Origin: Dehalococcoidia bacterium
GTDB taxonomy: Bacteria; Chloroflexota; Dehalococcoidia; Lucifugimonadales; JAGWBF01
Direction: 5' to 3'
Assembly (NCBI GenBank): GCA_021295955.1
Contig: JAGWBJ010000004.1
Location: 63,097-127,096 of the forward strand
Length of the DNA stretch: 64,000 bases
Shown here: in pieces, positions 34,072-42,072 of the stretch
Layout of the letters: each line of letters starts with the position of its first letter
How positions within the stretch are numbered: the stretch's first letter is position 1
Made by a program: the position numbers and the translations under genes
Notes under the pieces: model-generated
Seen by the model: the letters and a program-made list of their open reading frames with translations, nothing else
Database searches by the model: none
Told to the model about the DNA's origin: nothing

Positions 34072-35310
34072 CTACGCCCCCTTCAGCTCCCCGATGAGCC
34101 GAAGGTATTGCCTCGCGCTCTCGCGCCAGCTCCCCATGGACTCCACGCGCCGCCTGCCGTTCTCGCCCATCCGTGCGCGCTCTTTCTCGTCTCGAAGCAG
34201 GCGCAGAATAGCGCTCCCCACGGCGTCGGCATCTGCCCGAGGCGCCAGGAGGCCCGTTTCGCCGTGGGCCACCGCCTCGGTGGTGCCCATCACGTCGCAC
34301 CCGACCACGGGCTTGCCAAAGGCCCCGGCCTCTGCGAACACCAGGCCGAACCCCTCTACGGCGGACGGCATGGCGAACACGTCGCAGGCATCGTACAGGG
34401 CGAATTTCTCGGACTCGGAAACCGTTCCCAGGAACGTAACGGCGCCTTGCAGGCCTGGTGGCAGCACGGCTTTGACCGTGCGCTCCAGCTCGGCCCTGTA
34501 CGGCCCGTCTCCCGCCACGACGTAGCGGGCGTCGGGGTACTCGGCAAGGATTCGCGGCATGGCGCCAATGACCCACTGGGCGCCCTTGTATTCGATTAGC
34601 CTCGCAACCGTGAGGATGACAGGGCGATGTCCGCTGGGATATGCGCGCTCTCTTAAAGTGCTCATCGCCTCGCCGGCCCGTGCGGCATCTTCTCGCCAGG
34701 CGTCCACGGCGTCGACGTCGACGGCGTTCGGGATGACGGTGGTGCGGACGCGTTTCGAGGGTATGAAGTTGGTCACGTCGGCCTCGGTGTCCCTCGACAC
34801 GCACACGTTCGCGTTTGCCGCCCGCAGGATGAAGTGCAAGATCCACTTGCGCCGGCGCCAGTTCAACCCCGGACCTGTGTCGCGGGCCACGTGGTGAATA
34901 GTCTGGACAACCGGAATGCGTGCCGCCTTTGCCACCAGGCAGCAGGCTGCGACCATGGACGGGGACTGATTGGCGACTATGTACTCGGCCCGGCTCCGGC
35001 GGACCGCACGGTACAGGTCCCACACAAAGCGGAGCCGTCCCAACACGAGGGATGGACTGTTCCACTGCCCCGAACCCAGAGACGCGCCATGGACCCGCTC
35101 GATGGGATAGCCGCAGGTGGCCTCGAACCGTTCCATTTCCTGAGGCTCTGGGCACCAATCGTGCTGGGTCGTAGGATGCGGGCAGGATGTAGCAACGAAC
35201 GTGATGTCTTCGCCCAATCTGGCCAGGTGTCTCGCTATCTGGTGGGCGTGCACTTCCCCACCCCCAACGTGGGCGCCGCAAAGGTAGGATGCCATCACTC
35301 CGGTGCCCAT
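34072..35310 (-). CDS. Glycosyltransferase family 4
   Basis: The 412-residue GT-B enzyme has GAHVGGGEVHAHQIARHLARLG at the start, IIHHVARD-like acceptor loop (TIHHVARD) near residue 138, VILTVARLIEYKGAQWVI near 230-247, and PSAVEGFGLVFAEAGAFGKPVVGCDVMGTTEAV near 316-348 for donor binding. ATG 35310 has AGGTAGGA 8 bases upstream; ATG 35295 is also possible. Its start follows an intergenic space with the dispersed repeat, so it could head a separate transcript from the genes further upstream. Confidence 0.88.
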   Translation of the reverse strand: MGTGVMASYLCGAHVGGGEVHAHQIARHLARLGEDITFVATSCPHPTTQHDWCPEPQEMERFEATCGYPIERVHGASLGSGQWNSPSLVLGRLRFVWDLYRAVRRSRAEYIVANQSPSMVAACCLVAKAARIPVVQTIHHVARDTGPGLNWRRRKWILHFILRAANANVCVSRDTEADVTNFIPSKRVRTTVIPNAVDVDAVDAWREDAARAGEAMSTLRERAYPSGHRPVILTVARLIEYKGAQWVIGAMPRILAEYPDARYVVAGDGPYRAELERTVKAVLPPGLQGAVTFLGTVSESEKFALYDACDVFAMPSAVEGFGLVFAEAGAFGKPVVGCDVMGTTEAVAHGETGLLAPRADADAVGSAILRLLRDEKERARMGENGRRRVESMGSWRESARQYLRLIGELKGA

Positions 35311-35398
35311 GGACGCATCCTACCTTTCTCGGGCCGGCACGCCCAGCCTGTCAGGTGCTTCGGCTCCCTGCCTACCGTCACTCCGGCCCCGTCCCTAC

Positions 35399-35498
35399 CG
35401 TCATTCCGGCCCCCGAGCCGGAATCCAGGGGTGGGGAGCATAGACTCCCACGTTCGGAGACTGTGGTATACGCGGCATATCCGCGAAAGCGGGTATCC
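35399..35498. repeat. Dispersed palindromic intergenic repeat, copy B
   Basis: This is the fullest copy. It has a perfect inverted repeat ATTCCGGC-CCCCGA-GCCGGAAT (35403-35424), the tail CCAGGGGTGGGGAG, and a second hairpin with an 8-bp stem and GAAA tetraloop (35477-35496). It fills much of the gap 35311-35513 between two glycosyltransferase genes. Confidence 0.7.
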
Positions 35499-35513
35499 AA
35501 AGGCCTAGGTTTG

Positions 35514-36587
35514 TCAGGCGACGAGACTGCGGAGGTCCCGCGCGACTCGGTCATACCAGGGCCCGCTCCGAAAGAACTCCCCCCGCTCCTTGGCCCCGAC
35601 GCATAGCCGCCGATATAGTTCGGGGTCGTTCAGTATCCGATCGATCGCGGCCTTCAGACTGTCGACGGAACCTGGTTCTACCAGCAGGCCGTTTTCCTCG
35701 TGCTGGACAACTTCAGGGATGGCGCTGAACATGGTGGCAATCACGGGGACGTGGCACTGGAAGGCTTCCACGATGATCCCCGGATGACCTTCTCCTGGGT
35801 AAAAGGTGGGCAGCAGCAGCAGGTCGTGCTCCGAGAGCACTCGTGGGACATCTGCGGGGTCCAGTATACTGCGATGGGTCGCCTTGGGATGCCCATCGAA
35901 TACCGCCATGTCGAATCCGAAGCTGGGCGGCCCATAGACGTAAAGGTGGCATTGTTCGGGCAGAGAACGGCAAGCCTCCAGGAGCTCATATATCCCTTTT
36001 CGCGAGTCCAATCGCGATATGAAGACCAGGTTTCGGACGCTGTCCCTGGGTCCGGTCTCCGGAGGCTTGATATCTCTCGTGTTTGGCAGCCACCTAAAAT
36101 CAGCGAATTCGGGAAAGCCTCCAATGATCTGTTGGGTCTCGACGTACACACGCTCAGACCGCAGCCAGGTCCATCGAGACAGCCGCCGGAGGGACTTCGG
36201 GTAGGTGCGGCCAAGGCTGCCGCCGAAGAACCGGACCGCCAGAGGCCGACGCATCAGTCTGCAAATGGTCCAGACAACAAACACCGACGCGGGTACGCGT
36301 GGGTAGGGGGCCGTGTTCAGGAACACCAACCGGGAACGCCAGCCATGCCTCGGGACTCTCCAGCACAGGAGCAGCAACATCAGGGCCTTGATGAGCCAAC
36401 GGAGCCAGACTATGCCCACTCCATCGGCGTTGAACCAGAACCACGGGTGAAGGACCCTCACGTCGAAGCCCCGTGTTCTTAGTTCTTCGACCGTTTTCGC
36501 GAAGAGTACTTCGGCCCCTCCGATGTTGGTCGTGAGTAAAGGCGGCCCAATGCAAAGGATTCTGATGGACTTGTTCTGTTGGCCCAT
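35514..36587 (-). CDS. Glycosyltransferase family 4, base composition shifted
   Basis: The 357-residue enzyme has TNIGGAEVLFAKTVEELRTRG near residues 20-40, a hydrophobic segment near 62-75, RFFGGSLGRTYPKSL near 118, LVFISRLDSRKGIYELLEAC near 186-205, and the donor-site block HPGIIVEAFQCHVPVIATMFSAIPEVV. These mark a GT-B family 4 enzyme. Base use is visibly more AT-rich than in the flanking genes, which may reflect recent transfer of a specificity gene. It lies downstream of the exporter gene by 26 bases. Confidence 0.85.
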   Translation of the reverse strand: MGQQNKSIRILCIGPPLLTTNIGGAEVLFAKTVEELRTRGFDVRVLHPWFWFNADGVGIVWLRWLIKALMLLLLCWRVPRHGWRSRLVFLNTAPYPRVPASVFVVWTICRLMRRPLAVRFFGGSLGRTYPKSLRRLSRWTWLRSERVYVETQQIIGGFPEFADFRWLPNTRDIKPPETGPRDSVRNLVFISRLDSRKGIYELLEACRSLPEQCHLYVYGPPSFGFDMAVFDGHPKATHRSILDPADVPRVLSEHDLLLLPTFYPGEGHPGIIVEAFQCHVPVIATMFSAIPEVVQHEENGLLVEPGSVDSLKAAIDRILNDPELYRRLCVGAKERGEFFRSGPWYDRVARDLRSLVA

Positions 36588-36613
36588 ACCTGATTTCGTT
36601 CTCTTGGCTTCCC

Positions 36614-38410
36614 CTACGTGGAAGAGGCCACCAGGCGTGAGTAGTGGCCCTGCCGTTCCAGCAGCTCCTCGTGGCTTCCCTCCTCTATCACCTCACCCTG
36701 GTCCAGGACCACGATCTTGTCGGCGTATCGGATGGTGGACAGGCGGTGGGCTATGATGATCACCGTGCGGTCCCTGGATACGCTGTGGATCGCCTCCTGC
36801 ACCAGCCTTTCGGACGCGGTGTCCAGGGAGCTGGTCGCTTCGTCGAAGATCAGTATCTCCGGCGAGCTCAGCACGGCCCTGGCTATGGCCAGGCGCTGCT
36901 GCTGTCCCCCGGAAAGCTTCATCCCCCGGTCTCCGATGACGGTGTCGTAGCCCTCGGGCAGCTCCAGGATGAACCCGTGGGCGTTGGCGGTCTTCGCCGC
37001 CTGGACGACGGACTCGGTGGAGTGGGCGTTCCTGCCGAAGACGATGTTGTCGACCACGCTGGAGTTGTGGATGAAGGGGTCCTGGCTCACCAGCCCTATG
37101 CTGCCCAGCCAGGCGCTCTGCTTCAGCTCGTCCAGGGGCACGCCGTCGACGGTGACCCTGCCCCCGTCGGGCTGGAACAGGCCCAGGACCAGGTTGATGA
37201 GGGTGGTCTTCCCCGCTCCCGAGGGTCCCACCACGGCCGTCACCTTGCCCTTCTCGAACGTCAGGTCCACGCCCTTCATCAGCGGCTCCCTCCCCCGGTG
37301 GGCAAAGGAGACGTTCTCGAAGGCGATGCCCCGTTCCAGCCGGTCCAGGACCACCGTCCCGTCGGGCCTCTTGGGCACCAGACTGGTCATCGCCAGGTGC
37401 GCCAGGTCCACGTCGGGCAACAGCCCCATTGTCTCTATGCGCAGGCGTCCAAAGGAGGTCAGGGCCGGCAGCATCTGCACCAGAGCCATGGCGAAGACCC
37501 CCAGCTTGGGCAGGAGGTCCACCAGGTCGCCGGGGCTGAGGGTCTTGATGGACAGGACGAAGCCCAGCATCACCAGGACCGCCGAGACCTCCATCAGGGG
37601 CCTGGGGATGGCCATCCAGCCCATGAGCCTGCCGTGGGCCTCGGCGTGGTCCCTGGTCTGCCGGTCGAAGCGCTTGGCCCACTGGCCGGTGACCCCCAGC
37701 GCTATGATCTGGCGAATGCCGCTGATGAGCTCGTTGGCGATGACGTTCTGCTCGGCCCCTGCGGCGGCCCTCCTCCGGCCCAGGTTGAAGGATACGGTCC
37801 TGGACAGGTGGTGAATCAGGACGTAGTAGAGGAGCCCAAGGCAGACGAACGGCAGAAACCCCATGGGGAATATGAGGCCCAGTACGACGGCTATGGTCAC
37901 CACCCTCAGCAGGAAGGCCGTCATCTGGGGCCCCCTGAGGAGCAGCAGACCCACCGCCATCGGGGCAGTCAGGCCGTTGTAGAGCAACGTGCCCTGCCGG
38001 TTGTCCAGGAAGAACTGGTACTGACCCGAGGCGTACCGGTCCATTATCTCGCTCTGCACTGTGTACAGCACCTTGCCGCTGGTGTAGGCGGTTAACGCCT
38101 CCAGCGCCACGGTGAAAAGGGTCTTGGCGACGAAGAGGGCCATGAGCAGCACCGAGGCGGCGACCAGCGGGTCCGAGAGGGGCACCAGACCGGCCATGTC
38201 CTGGAAGAACGCAAGGACGCTGCCCGTCTGGTCTTCGGAGCTGCCCAGAAGAGACGAGAATACTGGAAGGAAGGCGGCTACGCTGAGGCTTTCCAGGACG
38301 GAGGTGGTCAGGATCAGCATCAGGATCGATCCGGTGAGCAGCTTGTAGCGCCCCAGGAAGTAGAGGACCGCGGTGTACCGCGGGCCGCTAGCGTCGGCTC
38401 TTTCGCTCAC
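36614..38410 (-). CDS. ABC exporter, fused membrane and ATPase domains (PglK/MsbA-like)
   Basis: The 598-residue half-transporter has an N-terminal six-helix domain (helices visible between about residues 20 and 300) and a C-terminal ATPase: Walker A GPSGAGKTT, signature LSGGQQQR, Walker B EILIFDEATSSLD and switch His in IIAHRLSTIR. Within a glycosyltransferase cluster it probably flips a lipid-linked oligosaccharide, as PglK does, or exports a lipid. The GTG start overlaps the HAD gene stop (GTGA). The longer open frame upstream is not coding. Confidence 0.9.
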   Translation of the reverse strand: MSERADASGPRYTAVLYFLGRYKLLTGSILMLILTTSVLESLSVAAFLPVFSSLLGSSEDQTGSVLAFFQDMAGLVPLSDPLVAASVLLMALFVAKTLFTVALEALTAYTSGKVLYTVQSEIMDRYASGQYQFFLDNRQGTLLYNGLTAPMAVGLLLLRGPQMTAFLLRVVTIAVVLGLIFPMGFLPFVCLGLLYYVLIHHLSRTVSFNLGRRRAAAGAEQNVIANELISGIRQIIALGVTGQWAKRFDRQTRDHAEAHGRLMGWMAIPRPLMEVSAVLVMLGFVLSIKTLSPGDLVDLLPKLGVFAMALVQMLPALTSFGRLRIETMGLLPDVDLAHLAMTSLVPKRPDGTVVLDRLERGIAFENVSFAHRGREPLMKGVDLTFEKGKVTAVVGPSGAGKTTLINLVLGLFQPDGGRVTVDGVPLDELKQSAWLGSIGLVSQDPFIHNSSVVDNIVFGRNAHSTESVVQAAKTANAHGFILELPEGYDTVIGDRGMKLSGGQQQRLAIARAVLSSPEILIFDEATSSLDTASERLVQEAIHSVSRDRTVIIIAHRLSTIRYADKIVVLDQGEVIEEGSHEELLERQGHYSRLVASST

Positions 38411-39066
38411 CCTGCACCCTTCTCCGGCATTCCGCCCGTGGTCGACAGGATGATGTCCGCTGCCCCGGCCAGGTCCGGGGCGGACAGGACGCCCCGGTGC
38501 TGTTTCGCGGGGGAGGCGCCCACACGGATGCCGCGGACCCCGGCGGCCCGGGCGGCGTCCATGTCCCCCTGCCGGTCTCCCACCATGAACGACCGGGACA
38601 TGTCCACCCCCCAACGAGCGGCCGCGGTCACCAGCATTCCGGGCTGCGGCTTACGGCACCCGCACTGCACGTCGTAGGCGGCCAGCGCCGCGCCGGGGCG
38701 GTGGGGGCAGTAGCAGATTCCGTCTAGGAAAGCGCCCCTGGAGTAAAGGCGCCCGGCCATCTCCCGGTGGACCTCCAGCAGGCCGGCCTCGGTGATCAGC
38801 CCCATCCCCACGGCCGCCTGGTTGGTGGCCACTATGACCAGGTACCGCTCCTGGAGGCGGGCGACGGCCTCGGGGACGTGGGGCAGGACGCATAGCTGGC
38901 CGGGATGGGTTACGTTGCCCACCTCCTCGACGATCACGCCGTCCCGGTCCAGGAACACCGCGGGGCTGGCGGACCCGGGGCCGGGCCTTGCCGGCCGGCT
39001 GTCGTCGGGATAGGAGGGGATGTGGATGTTGCCCTCCAGGCGCACCATTCCGGAGAGGCGTTTCAC
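38407..39066 (-). CDS. HAD-IIIA phosphatase, GmhB type (heptose bisphosphate phosphatase-like)
   Basis: The 219-residue protein has the HAD nucleophile motif VFLDRDGVIVEEVGNVTHP near residues 37-55, VATNQAAVG near 78-86, the zinc-site cysteines in CYCPHRP and CGCRKPQPGM near 118-144, and VGDRQGDMDAARAAG. This is the layout of GmhB, which removes the 7-phosphate of heptose bisphosphate. No other heptose gene is visible, so the substrate may be another sugar bisphosphate. The start is GTG 39066 or ATG 39048; both are plausible. Confidence 0.85.
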   Translation of the reverse strand: MKRLSGMVRLEGNIHIPSYPDDSRPARPGPGSASPAVFLDRDGVIVEEVGNVTHPGQLCVLPHVPEAVARLQERYLVIVATNQAAVGMGLITEAGLLEVHREMAGRLYSRGAFLDGICYCPHRPGAALAAYDVQCGCRKPQPGMLVTAAARWGVDMSRSFMVGDRQGDMDAARAAGVRGIRVGASPAKQHRGVLSAPDLAGAADIILSTTGGMPEKGAG

Positions 39067-39230
39067 GACGTTACCTGACGCCCTGGGCGTTCATCATCTT
39101 CTGCGCCGGCAAGCCCCATGTCCGTCGGTTGGGAGCGGTCTTGGGCAATGCTCCGCCCATCGCCTCGCCTGTGCCGTCGAGGCGCGCGCCTGGGTCTCCC
39201 ATCCATTGCCCCTACCCATGGGCCCTATCG

Positions 39231-39255
39231 GCGCAACGGCCCGCTGCCGTTGCGC
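39231..39255 (-). promoter_or_regulatory. Perfect hairpin downstream of the NusG-like gene; candidate antitermination signal
   Basis: GCGCAACGGC and GCCGTTGCGC pair perfectly over 10 bp with a 5-base loop. The hairpin begins 22 bases after the NusG-like stop, on the transcript that continues into the exporter and glycosyltransferases. It has no T-run, so it is unlikely to be a simple terminator. The surrounding gap (39067-39276) has further palindromes (CCCATGGG, GGCGCGCGCC) and no gene. Specialised NusG proteins such as RfaH and LoaP act through leader hairpins; the link here is inference. Confidence 0.4.
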
Positions 39256-39276
39256 GTATCCGTGGCCGGCTGGCGT

Positions 39277-39843
39277 CTAGACCCCGGCCCCTACACCGTC
39301 GGGCGCCATCCTGCCGTATCCCGTGACCCAACCGGGGACCGTTCCAGAGCGGGTCGCCACATCCAGGTCAGTCGGGTCCAGGGTGGTCGGCAGCCGCCTG
39401 CCCAGCCAGTTGAGAAACACCTCGCACCGGTCCCCGGAGGGAAGGTATCTCTTGAACAGGGCATCAAGGCCCCTGAGGGGTCCCGACTTGACGTGGACCC
39501 GGTCGCCCCCGCGGAAGGCCTGGCCGTAGCCGCCCTGGTTCCATACCTGGACCCGCGACCGGACCTCCTCCACGGCGTCCTCGCCAATGGGGGACGGCCT
39601 CTCCCGCGCCGGCAGGAAGTAGGTGACCCCCGGAGTCCACATCGCCCGGGACCAGCGCTCTGGGTCGTCGCTGCTCACCCGGCAGAAGAGGTAGCCCGGG
39701 AACAGCTCCTCCCAAGCGGTCGCGCCCCTCTTGACCACGGCGATCCGGGGGTTGTACACCTCGCAGCCCCAACGGCGCATGTGCTTCTCCACCAGCGCCG
39801 ACCGGTTCCGCTTGACCCTCGCAACGTACCAGTCATGGGGCAT
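39277..39843 (-). CDS. Specialised NusG paralogue (RfaH/LoaP/UpxY-like antiterminator)
   Basis: The 188-residue protein has an N-terminal NGN domain (WYVARVKRNRSALVEKHMRRWG near residues 5-26, LFPGYLFCRV near 47-56, TPGVTYFLPA) and a C-terminal KOW-type domain (FRGGDRVHVKSGPLRGLDALF near 109-129). Housekeeping NusG sits with secE and rpl genes; this one heads a polysaccharide operon, like RfaH and UpxY, so it probably promotes read-through of that operon. A Pro/Gly tail follows. Its ATG overlaps the regulator gene end by 11 bases. Confidence 0.82.
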   Translation of the reverse strand: MPHDWYVARVKRNRSALVEKHMRRWGCEVYNPRIAVVKRGATAWEELFPGYLFCRVSSDDPERWSRAMWTPGVTYFLPARERPSPIGEDAVEEVRSRVQVWNQGGYGQAFRGGDRVHVKSGPLRGLDALFKRYLPSGDRCEVFLNWLGRRLPTTLDPTDLDVATRSGTVPGWVTGYGRMAPDGVGAGV

Positions 39844-40447
39844 TGGAGTCCTCCGTAGCCCCGGGCAGCAGGGAGACGATCCTGTCCGGCTGGATGCCCA
39901 GGTCTCGTAGATGGCCCCGCTTCTCCTCCACGCCGTCCAGCGCGGCTATGATCACCCGGTCGTGGTCCGTTGGGGGCGATGCTTCCACGTCCCGCACGTG
40001 GGCGCCCAGGAACTTGCCGTTGGCCGGCGTGGAGGGGCCGTAGATGTCGATCTCTTCGATGCCGGCCTCCCGGAGCGCCAGATAGACCAGCTCCGCCAGC
40101 TCGCCCGTCCCGAATATCGCCACACGGGACTCGGCGTGCAGCTCCAGGGGGGCCAGCTCCTGCCGGAGGGTCTGGCGAATGGTCTGGTAGTGGCCCAGGA
40201 ACCTCTGGATGTAGGAGACGGTGAGCTGTACCTTGCGGGTAAACCCCTTGGGCGTTAGAGCGTACAGGCGTCGTTTCCACCTGGCGCGGGTGACGCGAAT
40301 GTACCCCTTCTGGGCCAGGTTGCGCACCAGCGCGTTGGTCAGCCCCAATGCGATTCCCAGCCTGCGGGACAGGTCCCGCTGGGTCACGTCGGGAGCGTCG
40401 TACACCTCGGTCAGGAGCTTGAGCTGCCGGTAGCTCGACGTCTCCAT
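39833..40447 (-). CDS. HTH regulator fused to a Rossmann-like sensor domain
   Basis: The N-terminal winged helix (TQRDLSRRLGIALGLTNALVRNLAQKG, then RRLYALTPKG) resembles the EPS-associated MarR-family regulators. The C-terminal half is a Rossmann-like domain, RVAIFGTGELAELVYLAL with ID-IYG and RVIIAALDG, similar to the N-terminal domain of PglD-type acetyltransferases or a nucleotide-sugar binding fold. Such a regulator could sense a sugar nucleotide or dinucleotide. I chose ATG 40447 (CAGGA upstream) because a promoter maps just before 40477. ATG 40477 would add ten residues and be nearly leaderless. It is the first gene of the cluster and overlaps the NusG-like gene. Confidence 0.75.
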   Translation of the reverse strand: METSSYRQLKLLTEVYDAPDVTQRDLSRRLGIALGLTNALVRNLAQKGYIRVTRARWKRRLYALTPKGFTRKVQLTVSYIQRFLGHYQTIRQTLRQELAPLELHAESRVAIFGTGELAELVYLALREAGIEEIDIYGPSTPANGKFLGAHVRDVEASPPTDHDRVIIAALDGVEEKRGHLRDLGIQPDRIVSLLPGATEDSNAP

Positions 40448-40458
40448 CGGGTCCTGGT

Positions 40459-40473
40459 GTTCACTTCGTGAAC
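40459..40473. promoter_or_regulatory. Palindromic candidate operator
   Basis: GTTCAC-TTC-GTGAAC is a perfect 15-base palindrome about 9 to 23 bases after the predicted transcription start of the regulator gene. Further half sites (GTGAAC at 40562-40567, ATTCAC near 40586) lie in the same divergent gap. It would suit autorepression by the winged-helix protein. Confidence 0.45.
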
Positions 40474-40488
40474 TCATGACTCTGGTTG

Positions 40489-40518
40489 ATATTAATGACG
40501 CCTGGAACTGGATGTCAA
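40489..40518 (-). promoter_or_regulatory. Strong sigma-70-type promoter of the polysaccharide regulator operon
   Basis: On the minus strand, TTGACA (40518-40513) is followed after 18 bases by TAATAT (40494-40489). This is one of the best promoter matches in the window and faces the HTH-Rossmann and NusG-like genes. Confidence 0.65.
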
Positions 40519-40601
40519 GCGCTTTCGGTTCGAATAATGAACAACAATTTTCGGTTGTACAGTGAACCCATGAACGTTACGGGCCATTCACTTGACGTTA
40601 C

Positions 40602-40630
40602 TTGACACCCGCTGGTTCGATGGTCAAAAT
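40602..40630 (+). promoter_or_regulatory. Candidate promoter of the amidase operon
   Basis: TTGACA (40602-40607), a 17-base spacer and CAAAAT (40625-40630) lie 36 bases before the amidase start. A second ACTTGAC ten bases upstream forms a direct repeat with the -35 element. Confidence 0.45.
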
Positions 40631-40665
40631 AGGTATCCGTCGACGGCGACGTGACAGGAGGCGGC

Positions 40666-42072
40666 ATGGACAGAGCCGACATACCGTACCTATCGGCCGG
40701 TGACCTCTCCAGGCTCATCGAGAAGAGGGAGGTCTCCCCAGTGGAGGCCGCCGAGGCCTACCTGGACCGCATCGACGACCTGGACTTCAAGTTCAACGCC
40801 TACCTGACCGTGTGCCGCGACCTGGCCATGGACGCTGCCCGGGAGGCCGAGAGGGCCATCGTGGCGGGCAACCACCTGGGCCCCATGCACGGCGTCCCCG
40901 TGGCCGTCAAGGACCAGTTCTGGAGCAAGGGCATCCGCTCCACCGGCGGGTCACGGATCCTGATGGACTTCGTTCCCGACGACGACGCCACGGTGATTGC
41001 CAACCTGAAGAAGGCCGGAGCGGTCCTGCTGGGCAAGACCAACGTCACCGAGTTCGCCGTCACCGGCTTCACCCACCGGTTCAGCACACCGCGGAATCCC
41101 TGGGACCTGGACCGATACACGGGTGGCTCCAGCGGCGGTTCCGGGGCCGCGACGGGGGCGTTCATGTGCGCCACCTCCCTAGGGGAGGACACCGGCGGCT
41201 CCATACGCTGCCCGGCCACCTGGTGCGGCCTGGTGGGACACAGGCCCTCCTGGGGCAGGGTCAGCCGGTATGGTGTCATGCGCGGAGTGTGGTCCATGGA
41301 CGCCGTCGGGCCCATCTCCAGGACCGTGGAGGACGCGGCCATCACCCTGGGGGCCATCGCTGGTCAGGACCCCAAGGACCCCTACACCTGGGACACCCCC
41401 GTCCCCGACTACCGGGCCTCCCTGGACGGGGACGTGAGGGGAATGAAGGTGGGCGTCATCTCGGAGATCATGCACAGCGACCTGGTGGAGCCCGAGGTCC
41501 GCGACGTGGTATCCCAGGCGGCTGCGGTCCTGCGGGGGCTGGGGGCAACTGTGGAGGAGGTGTCCATACCACTGTCCACCGCGGCCAGCGCCGTGTCGGG
41601 GACGTTGCTGGGAGTGGAGCCCGCCGCAACTCACCGCAAGTGGATGCGGGAGCGGCTGCAGGACTACGGGCACGACAACCGCATCGGTCTCTTGGTGGGC
41701 AGCATCATGCCGGCCCAGGCCTACTACAAGGCCCAGAAGCTCAGGTCCATGGTCAAGGACCAGGTGCACGCTGCGCTGGACACCTACGACGTGCTGGTCC
41801 TCCCGACCAGCGGCAGGCCGGCCCCCGAGGTGGAGGACGACCCGGTCGTCACCAGCAAAGAGACCTCCTCCAGGCTGGCGTTCCTTTTCACCCGCATCTT
41901 CAACCTCGCCAGCGCCCCGGCCCTGTCAGTGCCCTGCGGGTTCACCTCCGGCGGCCTCCCCATCGGTATGCAGATCGGTGGCCGTCCCTTCGGAGACGAC
42001 GTGGTGCTGAAGGTGGCCCACGCCTACGAGCAGGCCACACCCTGGCACACCATGAGGCCGACCCATGCCTAG
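40666..42072 (+). CDS. Amidase signature family protein
   Basis: The 468-residue enzyme has the Ser-cisSer-Lys triad of the family: Lys82 in VAVKDQF, Ser155/156 in TGGSSGGSGAATG, and Ser179 in GEDTGGSIRCPA. It would hydrolyse an amide (or act as GatA-like subunit, but no gatB is near). ATG 40666 has AGGAGG 5 bases upstream; GTG 40651 overlaps nothing useful. The next flavoprotein gene starts 8 bases before its stop, so they are co-translated. The substrate is unknown. Confidence 0.9.
   Translation: MDRADIPYLSAGDLSRLIEKREVSPVEAAEAYLDRIDDLDFKFNAYLTVCRDLAMDAAREAERAIVAGNHLGPMHGVPVAVKDQFWSKGIRSTGGSRILMDFVPDDDATVIANLKKAGAVLLGKTNVTEFAVTGFTHRFSTPRNPWDLDRYTGGSSGGSGAATGAFMCATSLGEDTGGSIRCPATWCGLVGHRPSWGRVSRYGVMRGVWSMDAVGPISRTVEDAAITLGAIAGQDPKDPYTWDTPVPDYRASLDGDVRGMKVGVISEIMHSDLVEPEVRDVVSQAAAVLRGLGATVEEVSIPLSTAASAVSGTLLGVEPAATHRKWMRERLQDYGHDNRIGLLVGSIMPAQAYYKAQKLRSMVKDQVHAALDTYDVLVLPTSGRPAPEVEDDPVVTSKETSSRLAFLFTRIFNLASAPALSVPCGFTSGGLPIGMQIGGRPFGDDVVLKVAHAYEQATPWHTMRPTHA

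Noticed and set aside
36644..38095. A 483-codon plus-strand frame
   Set aside because: It is antisense to the ABC exporter, which has intact Walker and signature motifs.
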